Assembly (NCBI RefSeq): GCF_001870675.1
Contig: NZ_MEHT01000045.1
Location: forward strand, 1-64,000
DNA: 64,000 bases
Direction of reading: 5' to 3'
Source of the DNA: Roseinatronobacter thiooxidans
Lineage (GTDB): Bacteria > Pseudomonadota > Alphaproteobacteria > Rhodobacterales > Rhodobacteraceae
Part shown: positions 36,861-46,399 of the stretch, one piece after another
How positions within the stretch are numbered: position 1 is the stretch's first letter
Layout: each line of letters starts with the position of its first letter
Notes under the pieces: model-generated
Seen by the model: the letters and a program-made list of their open reading frames with translations, nothing else
What the model was told of the DNA's origin: nothing
Database searches by the model: none
Made by a program: the position numbers and the translations under genes

Positions 36861-37553
36861 ATGTTGAAATTGACCCCCTTTCTGATCCTGCTGGCCTATG
36901 GGCTGTTCATGTACTGGTTCTCTGCATGGCGCACCAAGCAGGATCTGGACGCGAAATCATCGCCCCTTGCCGACGGGCGGTTGAAGAAACTGACCGACCG
37001 CATGGCAGAGGCGCTGGCGGTGGACCGAATCGTTGTGCATATCTACGAGGTCGAGCCGGTGAATGGGCTGGCAGCCCCCGACGGGCGCATTTTCATCACG
37101 CGCGGGTTTTACAACAAATACCGTCAGGGCGAAGTTTCTGCCGAAGAAATGGCCAGCGTGATTGCGCATGAGCTGGGCCATGTCGCCTTGGGCCACACGC
37201 GCAAGCGGATGATCGACTTTTCCGGCACGAACGCCATTCGCATGGCGCTGGCCACAGTGTTCAACCGCTTTATTCCGGGGCTTGGGGTGATTATTGCCAA
37301 TTTCCTCACCACCCTGCTGATGGCGCGGCTGAGCCGCGATGACGAGTATGAAGCAGATGCCTATGCTTCGGCGCTGCTGGTCAAGGCGGGGATCGGGCTG
37401 GAGCCGCAGAAAAACCTGTTTCGCAAGCTGGAAAAGCTGGTCGGCATGGGCGGCGGCGCGCCGGCATGGCTGCTGAGCCACCCCAAATCGGAAGAGCGTA
37501 TTCGCGCGATCGAAGAGAATGAAATCCGCTGGAAGCTGTCGCCCGAAAGCTGA
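36861..37553 (+). CDS. M48-family metalloprotease (230 aa)
   Basis: An N-terminal hydrophobic segment (residues 4-20) is followed by a gluzincin domain with HELGH (His103, Glu104, His107) and a third-ligand region [14 protein letters not shown]. The segment [20 protein letters not shown] and the C-terminal [11 protein letters not shown] are typical of the M48 HtpX/BepA-like group. It is likely a membrane-anchored quality-control protease. It follows the ZIP gene by 42 bp but has no clear functional link. Confidence 0.88.
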   Translation: MLKLTPFLILLAYGLFMYWFSAWRTKQDLDAKSSPLADGRLKKLTDRMAEALAVDRIVVHIYEVEPVNGLAAPDGRIFITRGFYNKYRQGEVSAEEMASVIAHELGHVALGHTRKRMIDFSGTNAIRMALATVFNRFIPGLGVIIANFLTTLLMARLSRDDEYEADAYASALLVKAGIGLEPQKNLFRKLEKLVGMGGGAPAWLLSHPKSEERIRAIEENEIRWKLSPES

Positions 37554-37637
37554 CCGGTGGCGAGGGGGCGCGGCCCTTGCCCCCATTGAGGGGGCTGCGG
37601 CCCGCTTCGGGACTTGCGCCCTCCGGTCGTGCCCGGA

Positions 37638-39443
37638 TCACACCACAACCCCTGCCCCTTCGGTTGAATCGCCCACACGCGCGCGGAAGGCTGCGAATAA
37701 TTCCCGCCCAATGCCAAATTCATTCGCACTGAGATCGGCCATAACGGGTGTGCGGCTGTCAAAATCGGCGGCTAACACATCTAAACGGCCTGAAACCGCA
37801 TCCAGCCGCACCAGATCGCCATCGCGCAAACGGGCCAATGGCCCGCCCTTGGCGGCCTCTGGCGCGACATGGATGGCTGCGGGCACTTTGCCACTGGCCC
37901 CCGACATGCGCCCATCCGTCACCAGTGCCATTTTCAGCCCGCGATCCTGCAAGACCGACAGAATGGGTGTCAGTGAATGCAATTCGGGCATGCCATTGGC
38001 CGCAGGCCCCTGAAACCGCACAACAACGATTGTGTCTTCCGTGAACTCACCCGCCTGAAACGCGGTTTTGACGGCAATCTGGTCGTGAAATATCCGCGCG
38101 CGCGCCTCGATCACATGGCGGGCGGGGTCCACGGCGGATACTTTGATCACCCCTTGCCCCAGATTGCCCGAAAGCTGCTTTAACCCGCCAGAGGGTTGAA
38201 ACGCCGATGTGATCGGGCGCAGGATGCGGTCATTCAGGGTTTCGCCCGCGCCGTCTTCCCAGACCAGCGCACCATCGCGCAGCTTGGGTTCTTGAGCATA
38301 GCGCTTCAGCCCGTCACCGGCGATGGTGCTGACATCGTCATGCAACAAACCCGCCTCCAGCAATTCGCCGATCATGAAGCCAAGCCCGCCTGCGGCGTGA
38401 AAATGGTTCACATCCGCCAGACCATTGGGATAGACCTTGGCCATCAGCGGCACGGCCTCGGATATCTCGGCGAAATCCTCCAATGCCAGTTCGATCCCGG
38501 CAGCGCGCGCCATCGCGGGCAGATGCAGCACAAGATTGGTGGACCCGCCGGTTGCCATAAGCCCGACCATGCCATTCACAAAGGCACGTTCATCCAGCAC
38601 CTGCCCTGCGGGCCGGTAGTCATTGCCCAAAGCCGTGATCGCCAGCGCGCGTTCGGTCGCGGCCACGGTCAGCGCTTCGCGCAAGGGCGTGCCGGGATTG
38701 ACGAAACTGGTGCCGGGCATATGCAGGCCCATGAATTCCATCAGCATCTGGTTGGTGTTGGCGGTGCCGTAGAACGTGCAGGTGCCGGGGCCGTGATAGC
38801 TGTCCATCTCGGCTTTCATCAACTCCTCGCGGCCGATTTCGCCTTGGGCAAAACGCTGGCGCACTTTGGATTTCTCGTCATTGGGCAGGCCGCTGGTCAT
38901 GGGGCCTGCGGGGATGAAGACCGAAGGCACATGCCCGAAAGTGGCCGCAGCAATGATCAACCCCGGTACGATCTTGTCACAGACCCCCAGCCAGACCGCC
39001 GCATCAAAACAGTTATGCGACATTGCCACGCCCGCCGAGAGGGCGATCACATCGCGCGAGAATAAAGACAGCTCCATCCCCGGCTGGCCTTGGGTTACCC
39101 CGTCACACATCGCAGGCACGCCGCCTGCAACTTGGGCGGTGCCACCTGCGGCACGCGCGGCACGGCGGATAATCTCGGGGTAGTGTTCAAACGGCTGATG
39201 CGCAGAGAGCATGTCATTATAGGCGGTGACAATGCCCAGATTGGGCGCGCGCCCTTCGGCCAGTGCGGATTTGTCCGCCGCCATCGCAGCATAGGCATGG
39301 GCCTGATTGCCACAACTAAGATGCGCGCGCGCAGGCCCTGCATCGGCGGCCGCGCGCATCCGGTCAAGATAGGCGCCCCGGCGCGCTGCCGAACGCGCAC
39401 GGATTCGCTGCGTGACAGCTTCAATTCTGGGGTTCAAAGGCAT
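37638..39443 (-). CDS. edd: 6-phosphogluconate dehydratase (601 aa)
   Basis: The first enzyme of the Entner-Doudoroff pathway, converting 6-phosphogluconate to KDPG. It belongs to the IlvD/Edd family with Fe-S ligands visible in [20 protein letters not shown] and [40 protein letters not shown] and [19 protein letters not shown] are Edd-type. The start MPLNPR has GGAGGAG upstream. eda is not adjacent here. An operator-like palindrome lies 55 bp upstream. Confidence 0.96.
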   Translation of the reverse strand: MPLNPRIEAVTQRIRARSAARRGAYLDRMRAAADAGPARAHLSCGNQAHAYAAMAADKSALAEGRAPNLGIVTAYNDMLSAHQPFEHYPEIIRRAARAAGGTAQVAGGVPAMCDGVTQGQPGMELSLFSRDVIALSAGVAMSHNCFDAAVWLGVCDKIVPGLIIAAATFGHVPSVFIPAGPMTSGLPNDEKSKVRQRFAQGEIGREELMKAEMDSYHGPGTCTFYGTANTNQMLMEFMGLHMPGTSFVNPGTPLREALTVAATERALAITALGNDYRPAGQVLDERAFVNGMVGLMATGGSTNLVLHLPAMARAAGIELALEDFAEISEAVPLMAKVYPNGLADVNHFHAAGGLGFMIGELLEAGLLHDDVSTIAGDGLKRYAQEPKLRDGALVWEDGAGETLNDRILRPITSAFQPSGGLKQLSGNLGQGVIKVSAVDPARHVIEARARIFHDQIAVKTAFQAGEFTEDTIVVVRFQGPAANGMPELHSLTPILSVLQDRGLKMALVTDGRMSGASGKVPAAIHVAPEAAKGGPLARLRDGDLVRLDAVSGRLDVLAADFDSRTPVMADLSANEFGIGRELFAAFRARVGDSTEGAGVVV

Positions 39444-39497
39444 GACTGGCTCCTCCATCGCTGGGGCTGAAAACTACTCTTGAAGGGCATATAAGCA

Positions 39498-39509
39498 GTT
39501 AGCGCTAAC
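39498..39509. promoter_or_regulatory. LacI/GntR-type operator-like palindrome upstream of edd
   Basis: GTTAGCGCTAAC is a perfect 12-base palindrome with the central GCGC typical of LacI-family operators (such as those of sugar-acid regulators). It lies 55 bp before the edd start and would suit repression of Entner-Doudoroff genes. Binding is inferred from shape only. Confidence 0.6.
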
Positions 39510-39610
39510 AATACAATCTCTCTCCAGCCATGCAAAAACCGCATGACGGACCTTCGGAATTGGCCATGGCGATGCTGCATTGCAGCACCTATCTGCATGT
39601 CAGGAAGAAA

Positions 39611-39790
39611 ATGAAAGATAAACCAATGTTTGACCTGACAAAAACCGAACCCGTCGTTGTAGACATCCTGCAAATCGAAGCCGAGGCGCGTCGGATGCGC
39701 GCTGAAATCATCGCACAGGGGCTGTCTGCCTTTGGGCAAAAAATTGCTCGTCTGCTGACAAGCACCTTCGGGGCCACTGCCCGCAGCTGA
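39611..39790 (+). CDS. small hypothetical protein, possibly RSP_7527-like (59 aa)
   Basis: The ATG at 39611 has AGGAAG four bases upstream. The protein has a short strand (MFDLTKTEPVVVDI) and an amphipathic helix LQIEAEARRMRAEIIAQGLS that recalls small Rhodobacteraceae proteins annotated as RSP_7527 family, although I cannot verify this. It is divergent from edd and could share the operator region. Confidence 0.55.
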   Translation: MKDKPMFDLTKTEPVVVDILQIEAEARRMRAEIIAQGLSAFGQKIARLLTSTFGATARS

Positions 39791-39865
39791 TGCGGCAAGG
39801 GGCAGGGTTTCCAAACCGCTGCGACTGGCATATGGCACAGTGAAACGCTGTCAAGGATTGCCAAC

Positions 39866-41059
39866 ATGCCCGACTACCCCACGATTCGCCTCAAACCCAA
39901 GGCCGAAGCCCGCGCGATCCGCCACGGCTTCCCTTGGGTTTTTGCAAATGAAGTGGTGACCGACCGGCGCACCCGCACATTGAGTGCAGGCAGCTTTGCC
40001 GTGTTGGAAGATGCAGAACGCCGCCCCATGGGGCTGGTGACCGTCAACCCCGACTCCAAGATCATTGGCCGGATGATGGACCGCAACCCCGAAGCGGTGA
40101 TCGATGGCGACTGGATCGCGGCCAAGCTGCGCATCGCGCTGGACCACCGCGCGCGCTTGCATGACACGCCCTATTACCGCCTGATCCATGCCGAGGCAGA
40201 CGGCCTGCCCGGTGTTGTCATTGACCGTTTCGGGCAGGCTGCTGTGATCCAGCCCAATGCCGCATGGGCAGAGGCGCATATTACAACGCTGGCTGATGCG
40301 TTGCAGGCGGTGACGGGTGTTACCTGCATCGTCAAGAACGGCTCTGGCCGCTCGCGCAGCCTTGAAGGGTTGAGCGAAGACACGGCAGTTCTGCGCGGCA
40401 CGCTGGATGGGCCGGTGCAAGTGCCGATGAATGGCGCAACCTATATGGCCGATCTTCTGGGCGGGCAGAAAACAGGGCTGTTTTTCGACCAGCGCCCCAA
40501 CCATGCCTTTGCGGCAACACTGGCCAGGGGCGCACGGGTGCTGGATGTGTTCAGCCATGTGGGCGGGTTTTCGCTGGCCGCACTCGCGGCGGGGGCAACC
40601 CATGCGCTGGGGGTCGACAGCTCTGCCCCGGCGTTGGAGCTGGCTGCCCGCGGGGCGCAGGCCTCGAACCTGGGCGCGAAGTTTGAAACCCGTCAGGGCG
40701 ATGCCTTTGCCGTGATGGAAGCGCTGGCGGCAGAGAATGCGCAATTCGACCTTGTCATCTGTGACCCGCCCGCCTTCGCGCCCAACAAGCAGGCCCTTGA
40801 TGCGGGCCTTCGCGCCTATGAGCGGGTGGCAAAACTGGCCGCGCCGCTGGTGGCACCGGGCGGGTATCTGGGGCTGTGTTCCTGCTCGCATGCTGCCGAT
40901 CTGAGTTCGTTTCGCAACTCTTCGGCGCGCGGGATCGGGCGGGCGGGCCGCAAGGCCCAGATGATCCATACCGGTTTTGCAGGGCCGGACCATCCGCAAC
41001 TGCCACAACTGGCTGAAAGCGGGTATCTCAAGGCCGTGTTCTTCCGCTTGAATTCATGA
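39866..41059 (+). CDS. rlmI: class I rRNA methyltransferase, RlmI-like (397 aa)
   Basis: An N-terminal PUA-like domain (RLKPKAEARAIRHGFPWVFA) is followed by a Rossmann methyltransferase with GQKTGLFFDQRPN, VLDVFSHVGGFSLAALAAGA (SAM-binding) and LVICDPPAFAPNK (catalytic DPP-A/F motif). This fits RlmI, which methylates C5 of a 23S rRNA cytosine. The C-terminus overlaps the PIN gene as ATGA. AAGGA precedes the ATG. Confidence 0.88.
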   Translation: MPDYPTIRLKPKAEARAIRHGFPWVFANEVVTDRRTRTLSAGSFAVLEDAERRPMGLVTVNPDSKIIGRMMDRNPEAVIDGDWIAAKLRIALDHRARLHDTPYYRLIHAEADGLPGVVIDRFGQAAVIQPNAAWAEAHITTLADALQAVTGVTCIVKNGSGRSRSLEGLSEDTAVLRGTLDGPVQVPMNGATYMADLLGGQKTGLFFDQRPNHAFAATLARGARVLDVFSHVGGFSLAALAAGATHALGVDSSAPALELAARGAQASNLGAKFETRQGDAFAVMEALAAENAQFDLVICDPPAFAPNKQALDAGLRAYERVAKLAAPLVAPGGYLGLCSCSHAADLSSFRNSSARGIGRAGRKAQMIHTGFAGPDHPQLPQLAESGYLKAVFFRLNS

Positions 41060-41643
41060 AGGTGGTGCTGGACGCCTGCGTTCTGTACCCCAGCGTCTTG
41101 CGCGAAATCGTGATGGGCGTGGCAGAACGCGGCGGGTTCCAGCCGCTATGGTCGGCGCGGATATTGGCCGAATGGCAACGCGCTGCCCAAAAGCTGGGCG
41201 ATGCAGGCGCGCTGATCGCCAGCGGAGAGATTGCCCGCCTGCGCGCGCAATGGCCAGAGGCGGAAATCCCTGCCGATCTGGCGGTAGAGCACCGCCTGTG
41301 GCTGCCCGACCCTGCCGATGCGCATGTGCTGGCCACCGCCATTTGCGCGCAGGCCGACAGGATTATCACGCTGAACCTGAAGGACTTTCCCGCGCGGGCG
41401 GTTTCCGCGGAAGGCTTGCGCGCACAAAGCCCTGATGATTTCCTGATGGAACTGTGGTTGCACGCCCCCGAAACCGTGACCGAGGCAGTGCGCGAAGCCC
41501 AACGCGCGACCCAGGCCGCATCGGGCCGCGCACAGCCCCTGCGCCCGCTTTTGAAACGCGCGAAACTGCCGCGACTGGGCAAGGCGCTGGAACATGACGA
41601 CCAGACTAATTCCCCCCCGCCCCTTGCGGCCCCCAAAGCGTAG
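41056..41643 (+). CDS. PIN-domain protein (195 aa)
   Basis: The PIN nuclease fold is suggested by MKVVLDACVLYPSVLREIVM (first acidic residue Asp6), LAEWQRA, and PDPADAHVLATAICAQADRI, which supplies the distal aspartates, then ITLNLKDFP. It resembles the Rhodobacteraceae family named after RSP_2648. No antitoxin gene lies next to it, and it is coupled to the methyltransferase, so an RNA-processing role is as likely as a toxin role. Confidence 0.82.
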   Translation: MKVVLDACVLYPSVLREIVMGVAERGGFQPLWSARILAEWQRAAQKLGDAGALIASGEIARLRAQWPEAEIPADLAVEHRLWLPDPADAHVLATAICAQADRIITLNLKDFPARAVSAEGLRAQSPDDFLMELWLHAPETVTEAVREAQRATQAASGRAQPLRPLLKRAKLPRLGKALEHDDQTNSPPPLAAPKA

Positions 41644-41712
41644 CACTAAGATTCTATCAACAGATTTGAGATATCAACCGACCAGACAGGTCAGTAAAAC
41701 GAAGGCAGGCAC

Positions 41713-42336
41713 ATGAAAGACCCGATTGACACATATATGAACCTTGTCCCCATGGTGGTCGAGCAGACCAGCCGCGGCGAACGGGCCTATGACATTTTCT
41801 CGCGCCTGCTGAAGGAGCGGATCATTTTCGTGACCGGCCCTGTGCATGACGGCATGGCCAGCCTGATCGTGGCGCAGCTTCTGCACCTTGAAGCCGACAA
41901 TCCGTCGAAAGAGATTTCGATGTATATCAATTCGCCCGGCGGCGTGGTGACAAGCGGGCTGTCGATCTATGACACAATGCAATACATCAAGCCAAAGGTC
42001 TCGACGCTGGTTGTGGGCCAAGCGGCGTCCATGGGGTCTTTGCTGCTCTGTGCTGGCGAAAAGGGTATGCGCTTCTCGCTGCCAAATTCACGGATCATGG
42101 TGCACCAGCCATCCGGCGGGTTTCAGGGTCAGGCGACCGACATCTCGATCCATGCGCGCGAAATTCTGGAACTGAAAGAGCGGCTGAACAAGATCTATGT
42201 CAAACACACCGGCCAGACCCTGAAAAAGGTCGAAGACGCGTTGGAGCGGGACAATTTCATGACCGCCGAAATGGCCAAGGATTGGGGCTTGATTGACGAT
42301 ATTGTGACATCACGCGCTGAAACAGGCACCAGTTAA
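41713..42336 (+). CDS. clpP: ATP-dependent Clp protease proteolytic subunit (207 aa)
   Basis: ClpP forms the double heptameric protease chamber. The catalytic triad is Ser106 (GQAASMGS), His131 (MVHQPSGG) and Asp180 (ERDNF). The propeptide-like N-terminus is short ([20 protein letters not shown]). It precedes clpX by 152 bp in the same direction, as in most proteobacteria. Confidence 0.97.
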   Translation: MKDPIDTYMNLVPMVVEQTSRGERAYDIFSRLLKERIIFVTGPVHDGMASLIVAQLLHLEADNPSKEISMYINSPGGVVTSGLSIYDTMQYIKPKVSTLVVGQAASMGSLLLCAGEKGMRFSLPNSRIMVHQPSGGFQGQATDISIHAREILELKERLNKIYVKHTGQTLKKVEDALERDNFMTAEMAKDWGLIDDIVTSRAETGTS

Positions 42337-42488
42337 GGGCATACGGGCAGACCGCGCAGGGAAATGTCAAGAATCATGCAGTTTTGCATTGTCCCTGCTT
42401 CCGGTCTGACCTACCCTTGAGGAAATAAAGGCCGCCGGTACCCAAGTTGGACCTTGCTTGCCGAAGTCAAAGACCACAGAGGTTTGAA

Positions 42489-43751
42489 ATGCCGACATCC
42501 GATTCCGACAGCAAGAATACCCTGTATTGCTCCTTCTGCGGCAAAAGCCAGCATGAGGTTCGCAAGCTGATTGCGGGGCCAACCGTGTTCATCTGCGATG
42601 AATGCGTCGAGCTGTGCATGGACATCATCCGCGAGGAAACCAAGTCCGGCGGCCTGAAATCCACCGACGGGGTGCCCACCCCGCGCGAGATTTGCGATGT
42701 GCTGGATGATTATGTCATCGGACAGGTGCAGGCAAAACGCGTGTTGTCGGTGGCTGTACACAACCATTACAAACGCCTGAACCATTCCGGCAAATCCGGC
42801 GAAGTGGAATTGTCGAAATCGAATATCCTGCTGATCGGCCCCACCGGCTGCGGCAAGACATTGCTGGCGCAAACCCTGGCGCGCATTCTTGATGTGCCAT
42901 TCACCATGGCAGACGCCACCACCCTGACCGAAGCGGGCTATGTCGGCGAAGATGTCGAGAATATCATCCTGAAGCTGTTGCAGTCTTCGGAATACAATGT
43001 CGAACGCGCGCAGCGCGGCATCGTCTATATTGACGAGGTCGACAAGATCACCCGCAAATCCGACAACCCGTCGATCACCCGCGATGTCTCGGGCGAAGGG
43101 GTGCAGCAGGCATTGCTGAAGCTGATGGAAGGCACTGTTGCCAGTGTGCCCCCCCAAGGCGGGCGCAAGCATCCGCAGCAGGAATTCCTGCAAGTGGACA
43201 CAACCAATATTCTGTTCATCTGCGGGGGCGCTTTCGCAGGGCTGGACCGGATTATCAATATGCGCGGCAAGGGTTCGGCCATCGGCTTTGGCGCGGATGT
43301 GAAGGATGAAAGCCAGAAAACCATCGGCGAATCCCTCAAGCAGCTAGAGCCTGAGGATTTGTTGAAATTCGGTCTTATCCCCGAATTTGTGGGCCGTTTG
43401 CCGGTTGTGGCAACGCTGATGGATCTGGATGAAGATGCCCTTGTCACCATCCTGACCGAACCCAAGAACGCACTGGTGCGCCAGTATCAGAAGCTGTTTG
43501 ACATTGAAGGCGCTGATCTGACCTTCACCGAAGAAGCGCTGCGCGCGATTGCCAAGCGCGCGATTGCCCGCAAGACAGGCGCGCGCGGCTTGCGTTCAAT
43601 CATGGAAGATATCTTGCTGGATACCATGTTTGATCTGCCGGGGCTGGAGAATGTCAGCGAAGTCGTGGTCAATGAAGAGGCGGTGAATTCCGAAGCCAAA
43701 CCGCTTATCATCTATGCCGACCCCAAGAAAACTGCGGCCAGCGCGGGGTAA
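42489..43751 (+). CDS. clpX: Clp protease ATP-binding subunit ClpX (420 aa)
   Basis: ClpX unfolds substrates for ClpP. The zinc-binding domain has Cys14, Cys17, Cys36 and Cys39. Walker A is GPTGCGKT, Walker B is [10 protein letters not shown], the [10 protein letters not shown] pore motif and sensor [10 protein letters not shown] are intact, and the IGF-like ClpP-binding loop reads AIGFGAD. The start is behind GAGG; a longer frame upstream is not needed. Confidence 0.97.
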   Translation: MPTSDSDSKNTLYCSFCGKSQHEVRKLIAGPTVFICDECVELCMDIIREETKSGGLKSTDGVPTPREICDVLDDYVIGQVQAKRVLSVAVHNHYKRLNHSGKSGEVELSKSNILLIGPTGCGKTLLAQTLARILDVPFTMADATTLTEAGYVGEDVENIILKLLQSSEYNVERAQRGIVYIDEVDKITRKSDNPSITRDVSGEGVQQALLKLMEGTVASVPPQGGRKHPQQEFLQVDTTNILFICGGAFAGLDRIINMRGKGSAIGFGADVKDESQKTIGESLKQLEPEDLLKFGLIPEFVGRLPVVATLMDLDEDALVTILTEPKNALVRQYQKLFDIEGADLTFTEEALRAIAKRAIARKTGARGLRSIMEDILLDTMFDLPGLENVSEVVVNEEAVNSEAKPLIIYADPKKTAASAG

Positions 43752-43775
43752 ACCTGCGGCCAAAAGATGCATATG

Positions 43776-43800
43776 AAAGGGGGCCTAGGCCCCCTTTTTT
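43776..43800. terminator. intrinsic terminator after clpX
   Basis: A perfect 22-base palindrome (AAAGGGGGCCT and its complement, 43776-43797) is followed by a run of T residues ending at 43800, 25 bases after the clpX stop. It is the only clear terminator for clpX and may also serve leftward transcripts, since an A-rich stretch lies on its left side. Confidence 0.9.
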
Positions 43801-43874
43801 CATGCACTTCGCCCACACTAAAATGAAAAAGGCGGGGTTGCCCCCGCCCTATCTGGTCAAAGCCGGTCAAATAC

Positions 43875-44864
43875 CTACCCGCGAGAGCGCCGCCCACCGC
43901 GCCGCCCGCCTGTGCGCGCGCCTGCATCCATCGCCGCGCGCGAAGCTTCGGCGAAGCTGACACCGTCCTTGACCGCATCCAGCACCTTTGCCAGGCCGAT
44001 CCAAGCGCCGCCATTGGGGTCGTGGTTCATCAACATATTGGCCGCGCGAATGGCCTCCATCTCGACCGAGCGCACAGGGTTCATGATTGCGCTGGTCATG
44101 CCCGCGCCAATCGCCATGGGCAAAAAGGCCGCATTCACGCCGTGCCGGTTGGGCAGGCCAAAGCTGATATTGGACGCCCCGCAAGTGGTGTTAACCCCCA
44201 ATTCTTCACGCAGGCGGCGGACAAGCGCGAAAACCTGCTGCCCTGCACTCGACATTGCGCCAATCGGCATAACGAGCGGGTCCACCACTATGTCATGCGC
44301 GGGAATGCCGAAATCTGCCGCGCGCTCGACAATCTTCTTGGCGACGGCAAAGCGCACTTCCGGGTCTTCGGAAATGCCCGTGTCATCATTGGAGATGGCG
44401 ACAACAGGCACATTGTATTTCTTGACCAGCGGCAGGATCGCTTCAAGCCGCTCTTCCTCGCCGGTGACAGAGTTTAGCAAGGGGCGGCCGTTGCATGCCT
44501 CCAGCCCCGCCTTCAGCGCCTCTGGCACCGAGGAATCGATGCAAAGCGGCACATCAACCAATGCCTGCACCCTTTCACACAAGGCGCGCATCAGGGGCGG
44601 TTCGACAAAGTTGTTATCGGCATAGCGCGGGTCTTCGGCCATCTTGTTCGAGAAGACGGCACCGGAATTGATATCCAGCACCATCGCACCGCAAGCGACC
44701 TGCTCCAACGCGTCACGCTCGACTGTCGAGAAATCCCCCATCTCCAACTCGGCGGCCAGCTTCTTGCGGCCTGTCGGGTTGATGCGTTCACCGATCACGC
44801 AAAACGGCTCGTCAAAGCCGATAATGACAGTCTTGGTAGCAGATTCAAGGACAGTGCGGGTCAT
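43875..44864 (-). CDS. methyltetrahydrofolate:corrinoid methyltransferase-like protein (329 aa)
   Basis: A pterin-binding TIM-barrel enzyme that moves a methyl group between a corrinoid protein and tetrahydrofolate. Signatures are VIGERINPTGRKKLAAEL (pterin-binding), VLDINSGAVFSN, CIDSSVPEALKAGLEACNGR and TTCGASNISFGLPNR. The tail is rich in Gly and Arg (GGRRGGRRSRG), which is unusual. It follows the MTHFR gene by 15 bp. The corrinoid protein is not in this window. Confidence 0.87.
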   Translation of the reverse strand: MTRTVLESATKTVIIGFDEPFCVIGERINPTGRKKLAAELEMGDFSTVERDALEQVACGAMVLDINSGAVFSNKMAEDPRYADNNFVEPPLMRALCERVQALVDVPLCIDSSVPEALKAGLEACNGRPLLNSVTGEEERLEAILPLVKKYNVPVVAISNDDTGISEDPEVRFAVAKKIVERAADFGIPAHDIVVDPLVMPIGAMSSAGQQVFALVRRLREELGVNTTCGASNISFGLPNRHGVNAAFLPMAIGAGMTSAIMNPVRSVEMEAIRAANMLMNHDPNGGAWIGLAKVLDAVKDGVSFAEASRAAMDAGARTGGRRGGRRSRG

Positions 44865-44879
44865 AATCTCTCCAGTCGT

Positions 44880-45800
44880 TCAAGGTTGCACCGCAGGCTG
44901 GCTTGATGGGCCGCCATGGGCGATAGTCCAGTCTGTCGCGGCCTTGATCCCGCCCAGCGGGAAGAAGTGCAAGCGCTCTATAGCAAAATCGGGGTTGGCG
45001 GCCTTATGCGCGGCAAGGTCTGTCACCAGTTCTGACGGCTCGAAGGGCAGCAACAGTTTCGAGACATCTTTCGCGCGCTTTTGCAGCACTTTCAGCGAGG
45101 GGCCGACCCCGCAGGCAATGGCGAATTTGATCAGTGTTTGCAGCTTCGCAGGCCCAGCGACGCCCAGATGGACAGGCAGATCGATGCCATTTCTGCGCAA
45201 GCCCTGCGCCCAGTCGATAATCGGTTCGGCCTCGAACGCGAATTGGGTGACGATGGCCATCTCGATGCCCTTGGCGCGGGCGAAATCCTGTTTCCATCTC
45301 AGGGCATTAAGGATGATGTCATGGCCGCCATCCGGCGCAATGTCGCGGTTGCCTTCGGGGTGGCCTGCGACATGCAGGCGGCGGAAGCCGTCGAACAATC
45401 CTGTTTCCAGCAATTGCATGGAATTGTCGAACGCGCCCTTGGGGGTTGTCACACCGCCACCCAGCATCAGCGCCTCACGTATATCGGCCTCGCCCTGATA
45501 ACGCGCGACCCAATCTGCCAGTTCTGCGCGGTTCGCAATGATGCGCGCGGGGAAATGGGGCATCGGCTCCATCCCTTGGGCGCGCAGGCGTGCTGCGGTG
45601 GCAACCATATCGGCAATCGGCGTGCCGTCGATATGCGCGATATAAACCCGCGTTCCGGCAGGCAGAACCGTGCGGAAATCGGCGATCTTTTCGGCAGTGC
45701 GTGGCATTACCTCGATCGAGTGGCCCTGCATCAGGGCCACAAGCTGGGCGTTATGCGGCGCGCTTGCAGGGGAAGTGCGGCGGAAGTTCAATAGCGACAT
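44880..45800 (-). CDS. methylenetetrahydrofolate reductase-like protein (306 aa)
   Basis: A MetF-fold flavoenzyme (FGVAG-type TIM barrel) with VYIAHIDGTPIADMVATAAR, MPHFPARIIANRAELADWV, LMLGGGVTTPKGAFDNSMQL and VAGHPEGNRDI. The start at 45800 has GGAG six bases upstream. In the module 'virulence factor'-MTHFR-methyltransferase it probably oxidises methyl-THF from demethylation, not the biosynthetic reaction, which uses a separate metF. Confidence 0.83.
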   Translation of the reverse strand: MSLLNFRRTSPASAPHNAQLVALMQGHSIEVMPRTAEKIADFRTVLPAGTRVYIAHIDGTPIADMVATAARLRAQGMEPMPHFPARIIANRAELADWVARYQGEADIREALMLGGGVTTPKGAFDNSMQLLETGLFDGFRRLHVAGHPEGNRDIAPDGGHDIILNALRWKQDFARAKGIEMAIVTQFAFEAEPIIDWAQGLRRNGIDLPVHLGVAGPAKLQTLIKFAIACGVGPSLKVLQKRAKDVSKLLLPFEPSELVTDLAAHKAANPDFAIERLHFFPLGGIKAATDWTIAHGGPSSQPAVQP

Positions 45801-45843
45801 GATACGCTCCATCAGACGGGGTCGGGTCACACGTGAAAGTCCC

Positions 45844-46140
45844 TCATGCCCAGCCATCCTTGGCGATCAAGGCTTTCAACCTATCCGCGTCATACTCTGC
45901 TTCCAATTGGGCTGCGGTGGTTTTCGCGACATCTTCATCACTTCCAGCGACCTCGACCGGCGGGGCCTTGCGCCATTCCGCCAGATAGGCATCCGCGTCT
46001 TTTGCGCCAATCTTCATGGCGCAGCGGTCAATCGCCTGCTCGAACCGCTCGGTCAACTGGATTTTATGCGCACGCCGCCCCTTGCCAACAATCACCTGCG
46101 CCGGAATATCCCGCCAATATACAATCACCAACTGCGCCAT
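45844..46140 (-). CDS. 'virulence factor' family small protein (98 aa)
   Basis: MAQLVIVYWRDIPAQVIVGK, ERFEQAIDRCAMKIGAKDAD and AYLAEWRKAPP match the small family named 'virulence factor' (PF13769), which in practice occurs with folate/corrinoid C1 genes in Rhodobacteraceae. Its biochemical role is unknown; the label should not be read as pathogenicity. It is the first gene of the module, 43 bp before the MTHFR gene. Confidence 0.85.
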   Translation of the reverse strand: MAQLVIVYWRDIPAQVIVGKGRRAHKIQLTERFEQAIDRCAMKIGAKDADAYLAEWRKAPPVEVAGSDEDVAKTTAAQLEAEYDADRLKALIAKDGWA

Positions 46141-46399
46141 CTGCCATCCTTTGCTATCGGTCACAGACCCATTTAGGCCGGGACCAGACACAGGCCCGTC
46201 CGGAAACCGACCCAATGCCCCTGTAACCCGACCTGACAGATAGCCCATACCGCCCCCACAAGACGAGAGGCTGCCTGCGTCATTTTTCTCAACTTCATTA
46301 TGACCAGAACCCGATGTGACGGTATTTTGCGCATGTCAAAGCTTGCTTATGGCAGCCGTGTTGATTACGTTCACAGTAACTCGAAATTGGAGGGCGATT

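Noticed and set aside
41056-41643. VapC toxin of a toxin-antitoxin pair
   Set aside because: No antitoxin gene lies next to it, and it is coupled to a housekeeping methyltransferase.
42337-42488. Heat-shock (RpoH) promoter between clpP and clpX
   Set aside because: A CTTGAG is present but the -10 counterpart is too poor to call.
45844-46140. Pathogenicity factor
   Set aside because: The family name 'virulence factor' is historical; the context here is folate C1 metabolism.
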